A stretch of DNA of 64,000 nt from Aspidiotus rigidus (GCA_035079385.1 JAVHKY010000001.1:467001-531000), one strand, 5' to 3'. Counted from the stretch's first letter, positions 43,166 through 56,000 are shown. Numbers and translations: made by a program. Notes: generated by a model from the sequence alone, not told the origin.

Positions 43166-46100
43166 TTAAATGGCCCACTCATGGGCATAGGCCTCTCCGA
43201 TCTTCCGCCACTTCTCCCTGCTCTGAGCTTGACTCTGCCATGAGGTACCGACTCTATTTACTATTTCGTCTCTCCATCGCGTTGGTGGTCTCCCTCTACC
43301 TCTTTTATACTCGTATGGGGTCCAATTTGAGAGTTTATAATTCCATTTTTCTGGGTCCCCTCTGGCCATATGGCCTGCATATTTGAATTTTTGTTTTTTC
43401 ACAATATACCCTATGTCTTTACTGTTAGTTTTTTCCTTTAAAATTGTATTTTTGACCCTATCTTTTAGTCTGATACTCATTATTCTTCTTTCCATTGCTC
43501 TCTGTGTTACTTTCAACCCCTCTGTTTGTGTTTTGGTTAGGGACCATGTTTGAGCTCCATATTGAAGTACAGGGAGTGTACAGCTCCCAAGAATTTTAAT
43601 TTTTGCTTCTGTCGGTAGTTTTTTATTTTTGTATACGTTTTTTAGTCCCCAAAAGTTCCTCCACGCTTTCCTTTTCCTTTCCCTTAGTTCCTTATCAAGT
43701 CTGTTTTCCATCGATACTGTTTGTCCAAGGTATACGTATTCGGTAACTTTTTCTAATTTCACCCCGTTTATAATTAATTCTGTTTCTTCTTCCGTATTGC
43801 TCATGTACTTAGTTTTGTTCATATTAATCTCTAAACCTGATTTTTCACTTTCCTTCCTCAATTCTTCCGCCATCTCTTCTATTTCCCTTTTGTTTGAGCT
43901 TATCAATACTATGTCGTCAGCAAATCTTAAGTTGTTCAAGTACTTCCCATCTACCCTTATTCCTTTTCCTTCCCAATCTAGTCTCCGAAATATTTCTTCC
44001 AACACTACATTGAAAAGATTTGAGGAAAGTGGGTCGCCCTGTTTCACTCCCCTCTTCACTTCAAATGTCTCTCCTTTCCTATCTGTTCTAATGTAGGCTT
44101 TTGGGTTTCGATAAGAGTTTTGTATGATATTTATAATTTTGCTAGGAACTCCCTGCTTTCTCAGACCTATCCATATGTCTTGGTGTTCTATAGAGTCGAA
44201 GGCCTTTGAGTAGTCGATGAAGAGTACGTGGATTTGGATTTGATATTCTCTAGCTTTTTCTAAGAGTTGATTTATAGCCTGGATGTGGTCGATAGTCGAA
44301 AACCCCCTTCTAAACCCCGCTTGTTCATTTGGTTGGTTGAAGTCTAACGTGTTGTAAATTCTGTTTTTTATAATCATCATGAATATTTTACATAGGGTAA
44401 CTGTTAGGCTTATCGGTCTATAATTTTCTATCATTTTTTTATCCCCTTTCTTGAATATTAGAGCTATTTCAACTTCTCTCCACTGCTCAGGTATCGTTTC
44501 TAATTCTATAATTTTATTAAAGACCTTTGTGATGGGCTTTATCAGTGCGGGACTAAGTGTTTTTATAGTATTGTTTTTTATTTTATCAGGGCCGGGAGCT
44601 TTATCTTTTTTCAATTTATTGATAATAGTCCTTACTTCTTCTTCCAAGATTGGGGGGATTAGCTCATTGTTTCCCTCCCTCTCTTCTTCCTCTTCTCTTT
44701 TCATTGTTTTGTCTATTTTGCTAGTGTATAGCTTCTTGTAGAATTCTGTTGCAATTGTTAACATCCCATGTCTGTTTTTTTCCTCCCTTCCAGTCTGATC
44801 TATCATGCTGGTCATATGTCTTCTTCCAGTACTCAGTTCTTTTCTCATTTTCCTTGTAGACCACGTTTCTTCGATGATTTCTTTTGTTCTCCACTCGTTG
44901 TAATTTTTTATATCTTTTCTAACTTCCTTCTTCACCAATTTTTGTAGCTCGCATAATTCTATTTTATCTCTACCTGTTTTTGTGCCCTTTCTCCTCAAGG
45001 TATTTTTCTTCTCTATCAATTTTCTTGTTTTCTGTGTTAATTTTTCATCTGTTGTTTCCTCTTTCACTATTCCGTATTTGCTCTCTGTGTCTACTATTGC
45101 TTTCACTAAATTGTCGTACTCAGTCTTTACATTATCTTGTGATATTTGTGTTTTTCTTAGCAGGTGTGTTAAGTATTCCATGGCTTCTGTTTGTTCATTC
45201 AATGGTATAGTTCTCATTGCCTTGATTCCGTTTTTTATATAATTCTTTATTCTTGCCCTTCTAGCTATTTTTAAGGTGCAACGAGTTATTCTATGGTCAG
45301 AGGAGTACTTAAATCGAGAGAGGGTGTTTATATTGTTTATTATTGAGAGATCGTTCGTCAGTAAATGATCTATTTTATTTTTTGTCTTGCCATCTGGTGA
45401 TATCCAGGTCCACACTTTATTCTCTCTCTTTTTAAAGTATGAGTCTGCAATCTTCATACCATTCTTTTCGGCTAGTTGGATTAGTTTTTCACCACTTTTA
45501 TTTCTTTGTCCTATTCCGTATCGACCTTGTACGCCCACAATTTCACCCTTCCCTATTTTACTATTCCAATCTCCCATAGCTAATGTATAGTATTCCTTCT
45601 CATCCTGTATTGTTTGGTCTACTAAATTGTAAAATTCTTCGATTTCCTCAATATTTTTATCAGCTGTTGGTGCATAAACTTGTATTAGTGCTAAGGACGT
45701 AAGGTTATCAATTCTTACTTTTAATATTCCCACTCTTTCTGATATTCTCTTTATTTCTGTGATCTTGTTCCACAAATTTCCTCTCACGTAAAAACCTATA
45801 CCTCTGTGTCCCTTAGTCTCCCCAAAGTAATAGAAGAAATTTCCGTTTTTCCTTTGAATCAGCCCTTCTCCCTTCCTTCTGATTTCTGAGAGACCTATAA
45901 TATCCCATTTTATATTGCTGATAGCTTCTTCTAGTTCATAGAGTCGGTCCTCTCCCACTAAACCTCTGCAGTTATAGTGCAGTATTTCTAGGTTTTGTGC
46001 TTTCTCATTTGTATTGCCTATTTTCTCACTTTTATCTTCATAGTTTTTTGTATTTTTATCTACTTTTTTATTATATTTGAATTCTCTTACCTTTATTGTT

Positions 46101-46270
46101 TGGAGGGTTTCGTGTTCGGGGTTATCAAGACGTGTATTATTTTTAGTTCGATCATAATTTCTTTTATTATTGGCAGACAGAGCGATAATTTCGGAGGTAG
46201 CAGTCCGCGTGCAGATCTTCCACGGTGACTGAGGCCGGCTTGGAAGATCGGAGTCCGATGAGCGAGCCAT
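43166..46270 (-). CDS. LINE ORF2: APE endonuclease and reverse transcriptase, 1034 aa
   Basis: An N-terminal extension of about 90 residues is followed by an APE endonuclease (about 95-335): N100 (YNCRG), E129 (SEIR), Y199 (VYAP), D234/N236 (GDWNSK) and D325/H326 (SSDHR). Reverse transcriptase spans about 540-870: APGPDKI near 558, NYRPISL near 616, AGFRRGFST near 651, catalytic D686 (FIDYSKAFD), QGDPLSS near 744 and FADD at 783-786. The C-terminus carries LQYGAQTW, a GHMAR block and GRGRPPTRW. It starts 15 nt after the ORF1 stop, suggesting reinitiation or coupling. No break is seen. Confidence 0.92.
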   Translation of the reverse strand: MARSSDSDLPSRPQSPWKICTRTATSEIIALSANNKRNYDRTKNNTRLDNPEHETLQTIKVREFKYNKKVDKNTKNYEDKSEKIGNTNEKAQNLEILHYNCRGLVGEDRLYELEEAISNIKWDIIGLSEIRRKGEGLIQRKNGNFFYYFGETKGHRGIGFYVRGNLWNKITEIKRISERVGILKVRIDNLTSLALIQVYAPTADKNIEEIEEFYNLVDQTIQDEKEYYTLAMGDWNSKIGKGEIVGVQGRYGIGQRNKSGEKLIQLAEKNGMKIADSYFKKRENKVWTWISPDGKTKNKIDHLLTNDLSIINNINTLSRFKYSSDHRITRCTLKIARRARIKNYIKNGIKAMRTIPLNEQTEAMEYLTHLLRKTQISQDNVKTEYDNLVKAIVDTESKYGIVKEETTDEKLTQKTRKLIEKKNTLRRKGTKTGRDKIELCELQKLVKKEVRKDIKNYNEWRTKEIIEETWSTRKMRKELSTGRRHMTSMIDQTGREEKNRHGMLTIATEFYKKLYTSKIDKTMKREEEEEREGNNELIPPILEEEVRTIINKLKKDKAPGPDKIKNNTIKTLSPALIKPITKVFNKIIELETIPEQWREVEIALIFKKGDKKMIENYRPISLTVTLCKIFMMIIKNRIYNTLDFNQPNEQAGFRRGFSTIDHIQAINQLLEKAREYQIQIHVLFIDYSKAFDSIEHQDIWIGLRKQGVPSKIINIIQNSYRNPKAYIRTDRKGETFEVKRGVKQGDPLSSNLFNVVLEEIFRRLDWEGKGIRVDGKYLNNLRFADDIVLISSNKREIEEMAEELRKESEKSGLEINMNKTKYMSNTEEETELIINGVKLEKVTEYVYLGQTVSMENRLDKELRERKRKAWRNFWGLKNVYKNKKLPTEAKIKILGSCTLPVLQYGAQTWSLTKTQTEGLKVTQRAMERRIMSIRLKDRVKNTILKEKTNSKDIGYIVKKQKFKYAGHMARGDPEKWNYKLSNWTPYEYKRGRGRPPTRWRDEIVNRVGTSWQSQAQSREKWRKIGEAYAHEWAI

Positions 46271-46285
46271 TCGTGTTACACTAGA

Positions 46286-47224
46286 CTATCCTCTTCTCCC
46301 ATGACTCTCATTGGAGTCATATTTTCCCCTCGTGAATCGATCCAGTGTCAGCTGAGATCCGTTTTTGCTTTGGCTTCGTAGTATGCGATCATCTTTGGTC
46401 TTCTTGGGGTTTTGTATTTCTCTCTTGCCTTTTAGTGATGGGTTGGGTTGGTTTGATTTGTCACCTGCTTCCAAATTCGATGCTGATTCTTCTTCGTTTT
46501 CGAGATTGAAGCTCCGATTGGCGTTTCGCGCGAATTTTTCAATCATGTACTCGAGATGTCCAATACTCATTACTCTGATTGCTTTGCTTTCCGCCGTTTT
46601 CTTGATGAATATTTTTCCGTCACGTTCCCATACGAATTCAATCATCCCTTGCTTCTTGTAATTTTTCGCATTCATGAGGATGTCTCGCGTGTATTTTGTT
46701 AAATGGCTACTGCAGTAAATTCGACTCTCGGCTTCACTTCTCATTCCAATGTCCTTAATGTTGAGCTGCTTTACCACCGACGCCTTTATAATTCTACCTT
46801 TCGTTTGTGCGTGTAAGAATTTTATTATGATGTCAGGCGTATCGTTTCTTGCGGGTAGGCGGTGGAGAGCAGCTATATCGTAGGGTTCTACATTCACCTC
46901 TAGTTTCTCAAGTAAGGTAGAAGTTATTTCTTTTAGGTTTTCATCTTTATACATTGGGATGCCGCTCACGATGAGATTATTCTTTCGATCATACTGCTCT
47001 CCCGTTTCTACTTTGAATCTCAGATCTTGAATTTCATCTTCCAATTCATTAATCTTCTTCTCTGTGTCTTCGTTCTTTTCTTCTAGGGTAGTTACTCTTT
47101 CAGTTAGCGGGTCAATCATGTTTCGAGTTTCAGTGACGATGGATTTTATGTCCATAATCTCCTTCATGAGATTTGCAAGCTGTTTCTCCATAACTGTTCT
47201 TCGATTATTCGGTAGATTTTTCAC
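46286..47224 (-). CDS. LINE ORF1: coiled-coil RNA-binding protein, 312 aa
   Basis: Residues about 14-78 have heptad-like Leu/Ile spacing with many Glu and Lys, a probable coiled coil. RKNNLIVSGIP at 80-90 and ALHRLP near 119 are characteristic of LINE ORF1 proteins with an RRM-like core. The C-terminus is basic and Ser/Asn-rich. Such proteins coat the element's RNA as trimers or oligomers. No zinc knuckle is seen. It lies immediately upstream of ORF2. Confidence 0.85.
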   Translation of the reverse strand: MKNLPNNRRTVMEKQLANLMKEIMDIKSIVTETRNMIDPLTERVTTLEEKNEDTEKKINELEDEIQDLRFKVETGEQYDRKNNLIVSGIPMYKDENLKEITSTLLEKLEVNVEPYDIAALHRLPARNDTPDIIIKFLHAQTKGRIIKASVVKQLNIKDIGMRSEAESRIYCSSHLTKYTRDILMNAKNYKKQGMIEFVWERDGKIFIKKTAESKAIRVMSIGHLEYMIEKFARNANRSFNLENEEESASNLEAGDKSNQPNPSLKGKREIQNPKKTKDDRILRSQSKNGSQLTLDRFTRGKYDSNESHGRRG

Positions 47225-47366
47225 GTTGAGACTGGCTATACGCGTAGTCTTTACACTTGTAGGCTCTCACTATTATGTATACACGAGTAGTTCGTTATCG
47301 CACAAGGCACAATATTATGAACGCACTAGAACACGTTACAACGCATTGGCATGCTTATCGGTACTC

Positions 47367-47379
47367 ATATTTTGCTTAA
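47367..47379. repeat. Target-site duplication of the two-ORF LINE, right copy
   Basis: ATATTTTGCTTAA is identical to 43092-43104. Confidence 0.85.
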
Positions 47380-48060
47380 CGCTCAGCTAAATAGCCCTGT
47401 TCAACATATAACGATGAATGACTTCAAAATAGGTGAGGTGTTGATGAGGGGTAACCATCTATGGATGGAAGAGAGGGCGAAAGTTTTGAGAATTTTTTCT
47501 ATGTGCGATATAGTGAAAGTTCTTTCCAGAGAATGGAGTGTCAGTTTTGAGAAATGTATGAAGAAGAAAAAAAGAAGCTTCTTATTTGTCCAGGAAGCCA
47601 GACGAGTAAAATATTTCTTTTCAAGGTAGGTTTTACGGAGTTGTAAGGGAGGAATTTTCGCTTCGGCTTTGGCCGCAAATGGGGCGTCTTGATAGCTTCT
47701 AAGATATGGCGTAGGGCTTGATTTTAAATTACGTCGAGTGTTTTTTAGGTTAGAGGGAGCGGCCGGGCGAGCTGGTTAAGTGTAATTGTGTATAGTATGG
47801 ACAGAATGATGAAATCACAATCCCATTGGGTGCCGAACAAGACTTGAAGAATATACACACCCTGAGTAAATTTTGTGTGAAGGGATGAAATATGTATGTC
47901 TTCCAGGTAAGACAATTGTGCCCAAATTGATGCCTAGGTACTTGAAGTTGAAATCTAAAATTGAATTACCAAAATGTAGGCCTGTCTTCCGTTTTCTCTC
48001 TGTATATTGTAGCTTAACTCCTACCCCCCCCCCGGTTAGGGCTATAAGAAAATTTCTCTC
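47380..48060 (-). pseudogene. Older LINE remnant: reverse-transcriptase C-terminal part
   Basis: On the minus strand, about 47860-48000 reads KRKTGLHFGNSILDF followed by NFKYLGINLGT, the block after the RT palm (KYLG...L) in Jockey/I/R1-type LINEs. Frames are broken in several places and a poly-C run lies near 48026. It lies upstream of the RNase H remnant on the same strand, with the younger LINE between them. Confidence 0.6.
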
Positions 48061-48099
48061 TTAAGAACTAAAAGATTAGGTGTCCACTGTCCATGTTTC

Positions 48100-48470
48100 A
48101 TTTTAGCCTTTAGTTCATCCTCTTTGCAGTTGGTCAAACCTGTGTCCTGTCTCCTTATGTATAGCTCGAAGGGGCCAAATTTTTCCAAGCTCCTAAGGTG
48201 GGTCAAGATTATTATAATCCAAGCCCCTCCTTAGATATTCTATTCCTCTATATAGCTCCAAGCCCCCTTTATCATAAAGTCCCCTCTTCAGACATAGCTT
48301 TTCCCTGACGGTCTGAATTGTCGAGTTCATTTGGTCCAATATAAGGATTGGGGCTAGTTTCTCCCCAAGTCCTACGTATAAAGCTGACGGGCCGAAATTT
48401 TTATGTCCTTGAAGTAGGTCATGGTCAAGTATCACGCAAAAAGTGTAGAGGAAATTTTATACAGCCAAAA
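48100..48470. repeat. Diverged dispersed-repeat fragments
   Basis: Fragments such as TATATAGCTCCAAGCCCCCTT and CCAAATTTTTCCAAGCTCC resemble the satellite monomer of the 8575-9395 element. No gene. Confidence 0.45.
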
Positions 48471-49751
48471 GACATCTAAATGTCAAAATACTTACGTAAA
48501 TCGTTGATCTTCTTTTAATAGAAGACCTGTTTCATGGAGGGGGGTGAGGTTGTGAAAAAAACTCTCTATTCGCCGTACATCTTCTTTCTGGTAAATTGTA
48601 ATTATATAGGAGCTGAGGTTTTTGACCTTCGGAGACCCTGAAAATATTTTGACTTGTAAGCTGTATGTTTGAACTGAAGGGGCGAGCGATTTAGTTCAGG
48701 AATTTAGGATAGAGGGGAATTGAGAAATAACGCTCCCTTTCATTTCTAAATGGCAGTGTTCTTTTTCTCCGCCTCGTACAAAATAGGCCCCAGGTTCAAA
48801 CCTTGCGAGAAAGGAGCAGGAATTTCCTCATTTTTTCGTTGAATGATTTTCGCCTCTTCTTGATTCAAGTCACTGTGAACGTCCGCACTTCAAACTAACT
48901 TGAAAATAATTTTAATTTCGAGGTATATATAGGAACAGTAAATTGTGGTTCCAAAAGGAGGGGTTCTGATCTAATTGAGAGACTGGGGAAAAGTTTTTAG
49001 TGAAACTGGCATTTTGAGAGGGAGAAAGCTTCGAGTCAGATTAGAGACTCGAGCGACTCGAATATTATAGGTACCTACTAGATTTTTCAACTTGTGATTC
49101 GTGCACAATGTACACTGTGGATCTACATTCACATCAGTAGCTGTGAATAGTGCAGTGCCCGCCGCAATGTTTCAGATGTAGATCACTTCTTTTTATCAGC
49201 GTAAAACGGCGACTTTTTGTCTATCTCATAGTCCTGTACAGCAGAATAAGTGCCGTATAACACAAAATTTTCCTTGTTTCAATGTACGTAGTTTGACTCC
49301 AACTATGTAACGATTTATTACCCAACGTAGAACGTGCTGTAACACAAAATTGCAGCATAATATGGCGCGGTAATAACGATAAATTATATTTCGCAAGAAA
49401 TTGCTCGATATGGGTTTCTTGTATTTTTTTACGACTGGAAGAACGGATCAAATGTATGCGTACTTTCACACATTTACTGTATTCCATAACTTTCAACACC
49501 GGTAGTCTATTTTCAAATTTAAAAAATTATGGTTCTTTCTTGCTTAGCATGAAACTTTTTCGCGGGAGTATGTGAGACTTGAAACTTAGCAAATTTTACA
49601 AATTCCAAATTTTGGCCAGTTTATTATAACGATGTGCTTTGTTCTTCTTTAGAAATACTAGACATTGATTAGTTCATAAAATACTTACACACTTTAAAAT
49701 TTCAATTAAGAGCTGATTAGAATAGTCTTAAAACTTATTTTTTCGTTGCAG
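48471..49751. other. Intergenic DNA, nothing recognised
   Basis: No coding or repeat structure could be supported. A plausible splice acceptor (TTTCGTTGCAG, ending 49751) sits at its right end and may open the first visible exon of the CUB gene. Confidence 0.6.
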
Positions 49752-49905
49752 GTACAGAATGCCTCCCTGGATAATTCTAACCATCGCAATCTCTCTCCGT
49801 AATGTGTAGAAAGCGCTGAGTCCTGCAAACGATGGCTATTGAAGATCTGCGATGAACTTCTTTTCTGATGGGCGGTATTAAGATTCAACACACCATCCGT
49901 GTAGA

Positions 49906-50017
49906 ATGTTGTCAGGAGATATATTGATCGTCTGTTACCTGAGTTTTATATGGTTCGAGAGGTTCATGGTCATGGCCGAACAGTTGAATTGGACTCCCAT
50001 TCATCATGGTGGAGCCA
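49906..50017 (+). CDS. CUB gene exon with start codon and signal peptide
   Basis: ATG 49906 is the first Met after an in-frame TAA at 49879-49881. The donor GTAAGT at 50018 follows one base of a split codon, matching the phase of 53448. An acceptor at 49751 suggests the exon's 5' UTR part begins there. Confidence 0.65.
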
Positions 50018-53000
50018 GTAAGTTGATACGTTTACAGTATCTTAATTTTTGTTTTTCATTTTATTCTTCTTATGGAATGGGGCCTCTTCATCATGAATAA
50101 TTTCTCTCCGAATTGGTGACAAAATGAAAGGAACCAGAAGAGCAATTCTATAATGTTCTATTTTTCGTTAAAGAAAGCTCTCATATAATTATTGAAATTG
50201 GGTTATTTTATTTTCAAGATAATTATGCATTATCATCATTAGACGGAAAAATAAGGTTTATACTTAACTGGAAATTCTAATTGTCCTCCCTCAAAACCTA
50301 AATTTTTGGAAACATTTCTTCTGACGTATATGATATGGGATTTGAGAAGTTGAATTTGGTATTTTCACAAACTTTCTTATTCTCCTTCTTTCCTTTTCCG
50401 AAGCCATGCAAGAACCCTACTTTTCCAACCCATGGTTCAGCGCATTCTCATCCTTTTGCACACCTCAACATCTCCTCCATCTTAATTAACCTTCCTCTCA
50501 ATTTCTGATTATATCAACTTCCTGGAACATGACAAAGTAATCTCTACTCTCCTTCTCAATCACTGATCCCTTCCCCTCTCTGACCATCATACTAGCATTC
50601 TCTAATCATCTCATCATGATACAACCTTTGGTCCTCTCGACCCCACATGTGACCCAGCAATTCTATGTAATAGTACACGGGTCCATGTCCGCAGCTCTCC
50701 AAATGGAATTTCGAGGTGGGAGTCGGTTACGTTTCTGCTGGATTGTGCCGTCGAGGTTTTTATTCTTGCTGACATCCTCCCCCAATCGTTAGGAGGACTG
50801 TACACATGCAAGACCTAATTTGGATGGATATTGTCTCAAAATACACGTATAGAATGAAATGAAGTAACTGAATGGGGACCATGACTTTTCCGAGTACATG
50901 GAAAACGTTCCCATAAAGGATAAAAACCAACTATTGTAAATGAGAGTGTAATTTCCTACGTTATCGAGGAACTATCAAATTAAACGTATATGAGGAACTA
51001 TCACTTACAGCCGCTATCGATGATGAACTTTATTGGCGCTGTCAGAGAAAAAACGCTTGTTCCTCCAACAAACAACCCGAATTAGACAGACGTCAGTGAA
51101 TAAAAGCGCGTAACCAGCAGGTAACAAAATTAGACCCGGAGAGCGGGCATACTGGTGATGCGATACGATCACGCTTACCTCACCTATACCATAAGTTCAC
51201 TTTCGAGAAAGAAGTGAAAAGGCAGATGAAAAAATGTACTAATCGAATTCTATTAAAATAATAATGTATGACAAGATGTAATATAAATTGTACATTACCA
51301 AAACTATACTTATGGGTAGGCGCGTCGCTTCCTCTCCAGCTGTCGTTGCATACAATCCCTGTTTCTCTTAAGGTAGACCGGTCCTGGGTTGAGCCGTACT
51401 TTGGTTTACTCTGTATCATGCCTAAGCTTTCCCATAATATACCTATGACTATACTATTGAACTCGTTAGATGGCGCAAGAAACCGTGCGAGATCTCGATG
51501 GGGGTGGGTAGAACATGAAGCAATCATTGAATTGGATAGATCCGTAGGTGATTGACGTCTCCTCCTCTTCGGCCAAATGGAGTCTCCATCTCCCTGCTGT
51601 GAACACAAATATCTACCGAACTTTAGCTAACCACCAATTAGGACGACAAAAGCATGGATCAACGTTAAAACTGTAGATTGAGTCAAAGTTACCGATACAC
51701 GAATACGAATCGTTTAGAACGCTGATCAGCTGACTCAACTGAGGTTTCGTTCTCTTTACTCTCGATTAGGATAAAGAATTGACAATAGGAGACCGTATCT
51801 TGTTGTACAATATGATTAAGAGGAGGAGAATAACAGGAATAGACAAGAAAAAATAGTTTTGGGAAACGAGAGGAAAAGTGGAAGAAAAAGTATGAAAAGG
51901 TGGTGACTTTACAACGCCTCATTAGATTCACATTCCCTTACCTGAAACATCCATCTGTGAATCCCTGATCTGGATCACGGACGAAGCTGGTTTCTTACCA
52001 CGATTTCACAACGGAAGAGGAGCCTTCGCCATTCCACATTGTCTCCTCTCGCACAAGGACAATTTCAACATATTTGCCCGCCATTATCAAACTAGAGGCT
52101 CTCCCCGATCGCCCCACCGATTTCTCGGCGAGAGTACACTACAGAAGACATTAATTGGAGGGCAAGGGTTCATTTTCATTCCAAAAAACCCTTAATTCTT
52201 CAAATTGGGTCCTGCATGTCTCCAGCCTCTCAAGGTCTGGAGGGGAAGAGAGCCTCCACAATTGAAAAACTTGACAGCATCCAGTAAAGGATAGCACACT
52301 TGTACAGCCTGTATTGAATGGAAGGGGGCCCCGTTCCACAGCCCCTCAAACGGCTGGAGGGTAACAGGAGGAGAACTTGACGGCACAAATCAGCACAAAT
52401 ATAGTACAAACGATTCAACCCATTCCCATCTCAAGATTCCTTCTGGGAGGAGGGCTTAGGAACTTGAACCTATAGGCTATAGTGCACATTAAACGGAAGT
52501 CAAAATCGCCGGACGGGGAACATTTTCGAAAATTATTGATACTTTTACAATAATCCTTACATTTTTAAATCGCGATAATTTGTTCTCGTTGAGCTATTCG
52601 TATTATTTTTTTTTCTTTCTCTTTCAGCGGGGAACCCGCTATCCCTTTTGTTGGGGGGTACTTCCAGGGAATTTTCGTCCGCGAGCGCGAGCGAAATTGA
52701 TGACATCACGGAGAGGGGAAGGGGACTTGGAAAAATTCCTACCTCCGAGTTATATATGATAGGAAGGGGACTTGAAAAAATTCCTGCCTCCAAGATATAT
52801 ATGGTAGGAGGGCGACTTGGAAAGACGACGGCTTCCTTGAAAGGGGGCGTCCTTAAATTACGTGAGGCATTTTGGGAGGGAGGGGGTCTAGCCAAGTCTC
52901 ACCAGAACTCACGTGGGGGGGAGGAGGGGTGCCGACAAATCTCACGTAATTTTTTTCTCATACAAATACATTCTAAAATATTGCTAAACTGGCTTAAATT

Positions 53001-56000
53001 TAATAAAAACTAGTCCTTTTTGAATAGGTATAAAATGTGATCAAGAAAATTACGTTTTTTTAATAGATGAACGCAATTAAGCACAGATAAACGTATTTCA
53101 AGCAAAAATACACGTTTCGGAAAATCTCACGCGAGATAAGAGGGGGGAGGGAGGGGGTCAAGGCAAATCTCACGATATCTCACCAAGGGGGGGTCGAAAA
53201 ATCACAAAAATCGCTTCACGTAATTTATGGACGCCCCTAAATTGCAGCGCGTTCAAGTTGTCACGTCATGATTTTCAGGACTTGGAAAAACTTCAGGCTC
53301 TAGGAGACTCGGGACAGCGGGTTCCCCGCTGCCATTGCAGTCCTGCAATAGCATCTAATTTTTTTTGTTTCTCTGATGAAAAAATAAAAGCTTCAAGCTT
53401 TAAGATATTTAAGTGACTGCACGTGCTGCTTTAATTGTTTCTTATAGATCAAGTTGATATGTGGACGAGGAATTCGAGCGGATGTGAATGTGAATTTGAT
53501 CCAAGCCGAAGGGATTGTGCGTGCTGCATAAAACCTGGAGGATGTCAGTGTGGTAGTGTATCGCCCAATAAATGTGCTCAATGCGGTTTGCATCAGTACT
53601 GCGATAATAGTAAGTCTTCACAAATTTTTCTATAAAATATTGTGGGAGCATTTTCTACTCGCGCGTAAGGATCACTTTATTTCTCAAATGGACTGTAATT
53701 TATTAATACGCGGAATATGAGTGAGAATTTTCAAGAGTGTATTTTAGTTTTAATAATACTGTACGAATACTATTCCAAGATACGTTCTGAAAAATACGCC
53801 TTCATTTGTCTTACGTTGGCGAAATCGTATCTCACCCAACCTCCCGACCCTTTTATCTTTCCGTAAGTAGGAATAAGGGTGTGAAAAAAGTCATCAATAG
53901 TGGTAAAAGAACGTATTTTTCGTATTTTATGTACGGGAAGACTATCTTTCACCAGCGTAAACGAAAAAACACCGTGTTATCTGCATTAATTCACCGCCGA
54001 AACGTAGCAGGAAAGAGAATTTTCAGGATTTATTGGCGACGCGTAGCTCTATCTATTCTTCCATAAGTGAACAATGCTTATTCCAGTAAATATATACTTT
54101 ATTTTTGCTGAACCATAGTTGTAAGGAGTTATCGTTACCTTTTTTTTTTCTTTCTTTTTTTCAGTTTTGTTATGGCAAATATTTAACGTACCAGAATAGC
54201 AGAACTTATTTATGTCACGACTTTTGTCTCAAAGGACCAGATTGTAGACCCATTATTTTCATTCTTATTAATTATTTCTCCGAGGTCAGACGTTTGTAGC
54301 AGAATTACTTTGGATTCGAAACTTATTTTAATCGTTTTTACTTTGTTAGATAAAGACTGCACCACTATTAGCAATTTTTGTATTAATACTCCTGATAATT
54401 TTCATGTCTTTATAGGCTACTTTGAGGAGAGGGTAGAAATTATCGGGGCGCTTCCGTGCGTTGTCCATACCGTTTGAGCTTGAAAACATTTTTTCAAGGA
54501 AATCTCTAGGGTATCTTACTATCTAATAGGTACTCTCATAATACACTAAGCTATATATGTGCGTATGCTAGGCTAAAAAGTTGAGAGTGAGCCCATTAGA
54601 CAGTTGACCTAACATGCAGTACCCTAGACCTTGACCTACTCAAGGGACTTGAACAAATTTCAACTTCTCAGCCAATATATAACCTAGTTGACCTTACTAG
54701 TATGAGGAGAAAAGCTAAGGAACCTCCCGGAGTAGACTAGCTGAGCTAAAATTTCAACCCGCTGATGACGCCCGCTCTAAAGTGGTGGTAGCTTTAAATT
54801 AGGGACAATATAATAATGCCATTATTTTTCTCACATGAGGTATGGTATTTATTTGTCGCGCCGCGGAAAGTTTCTCGTTCTTTCTGTGTATCCAACCAGG
54901 CTTAAGGAAGATGACGTACCAGACAAGCGATAACCCTAACTAATTGTGGTTTGAATGTTGCTAAAGTTTAAAATATCAGCAATAATGTGAGGGGAAAGAA
55001 TGGGCGCTCAAAAAGAATGATTATGGGTGGGTGTAACGAACTCGAGACAGGACGATCTATTTTTACATCGAGAAAGAACTTCTCTTCTGTCCGTTATCTA
55101 GGTAGGCCTAAAACTGATCAGAGATTTTCAATCAACAACCAATTTTTGTTCTCATTCAACTTCGAAATACTTACTTGACCGACTCTAAAATATCGATAAG
55201 AACTCTAATTCCAAGAGAATTCTATTTGTATTTCGAATTATTCATAGATTGTTAGTATATTCTTTTTTAATAGAACCTTCAATCGAAAATGAATGAATAT
55301 GCCATGTAATGACCATTATTTTTCTATCGCCTACCGTATTTTCCAGAGTGTAACATCACAATAAATCAAAGAGCCATATTTTCTGAATCGAAAAGTACCG
55401 TGGGCCAGATTAAATCGCCCTCTTTGCAAGGACCGGCACTTTGTTGGTATTTGTTTGAGCCAGAGTCAGGTTATCGATTGGAAATACAACTATATCGTCT
55501 AGTGAACGTGGGACACTTTAACGGAACTGGGTAACGAAAAGAAAACGTTTTCTTTTGTTTCACTCTTTCCTCGTCATATATCCGTAACGCTATTAGATGT
55601 ATTGTTTAATACTAACAATAAAATAATGAATGGTGGTCTCTATTTTCCATACATGGCTCCCATGAATGATGCTTGTCCATGCTATCGAAAAAGTTTTTAT
55701 TAGGTAGCCGGAGCACTTGAAGTCCTCGTTCTTCAGATTAAAACCTTTGAACTTTATTTGGTGAGAGATTTCTTGAAAGTCTTTGTAAATAAGTAATATT
55801 GACAGATTTATAAGCTCATCTTGTTTGATAATTATTTTTGATGTGAGTGACGAACTTGTTTGGACAAACTTCTTTCCTGGCTCACCATGCTAAATCCAGC
55901 TTAAGATTTTTTTTAAATTCTGAATGATATAAATTCATATAAAACAAATTTCTATTGATTTTATATTTACTTACGTCTTGTAATACCTATAATATAAGCC

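Larger units (their letters stand above)
43105..47366 (-). mobile_element. Full-length two-ORF LINE with 13-bp TSD
   Basis: This 4262-bp element has a 5' UTR of about 142 bp, ORF1 (46286-47224), ORF2 (43166-46270) and a 61-bp 3' UTR with AATAAA and a TTATTATTA tail. Identical 13-bp copies of ATATTTTGCTTAA flank it. Both ORFs are open. It is inserted in an older LINE of the same orientation. I do not assign a clade; the ORF1 layout resembles L1/CR1-type elements. Confidence 0.9.
50018..53447 (+). other. CUB gene intron 1
   Basis: 3.4 kb with repeats described separately (51985-52160, 52630-53340). A 142-codon minus-strand frame at 51180-51608 has no recognisable domain and could be an old element. 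Otherwise nothing seen. Confidence 0.6.

Noticed and set aside
51180..51608. 142-codon minus-strand frame with ATG in CUB intron 1
   Set aside because: No domain, signal or conserved motif is visible, it has an overlapping plus-strand frame, and there is no splice context. Kept only as a possible old repeat.
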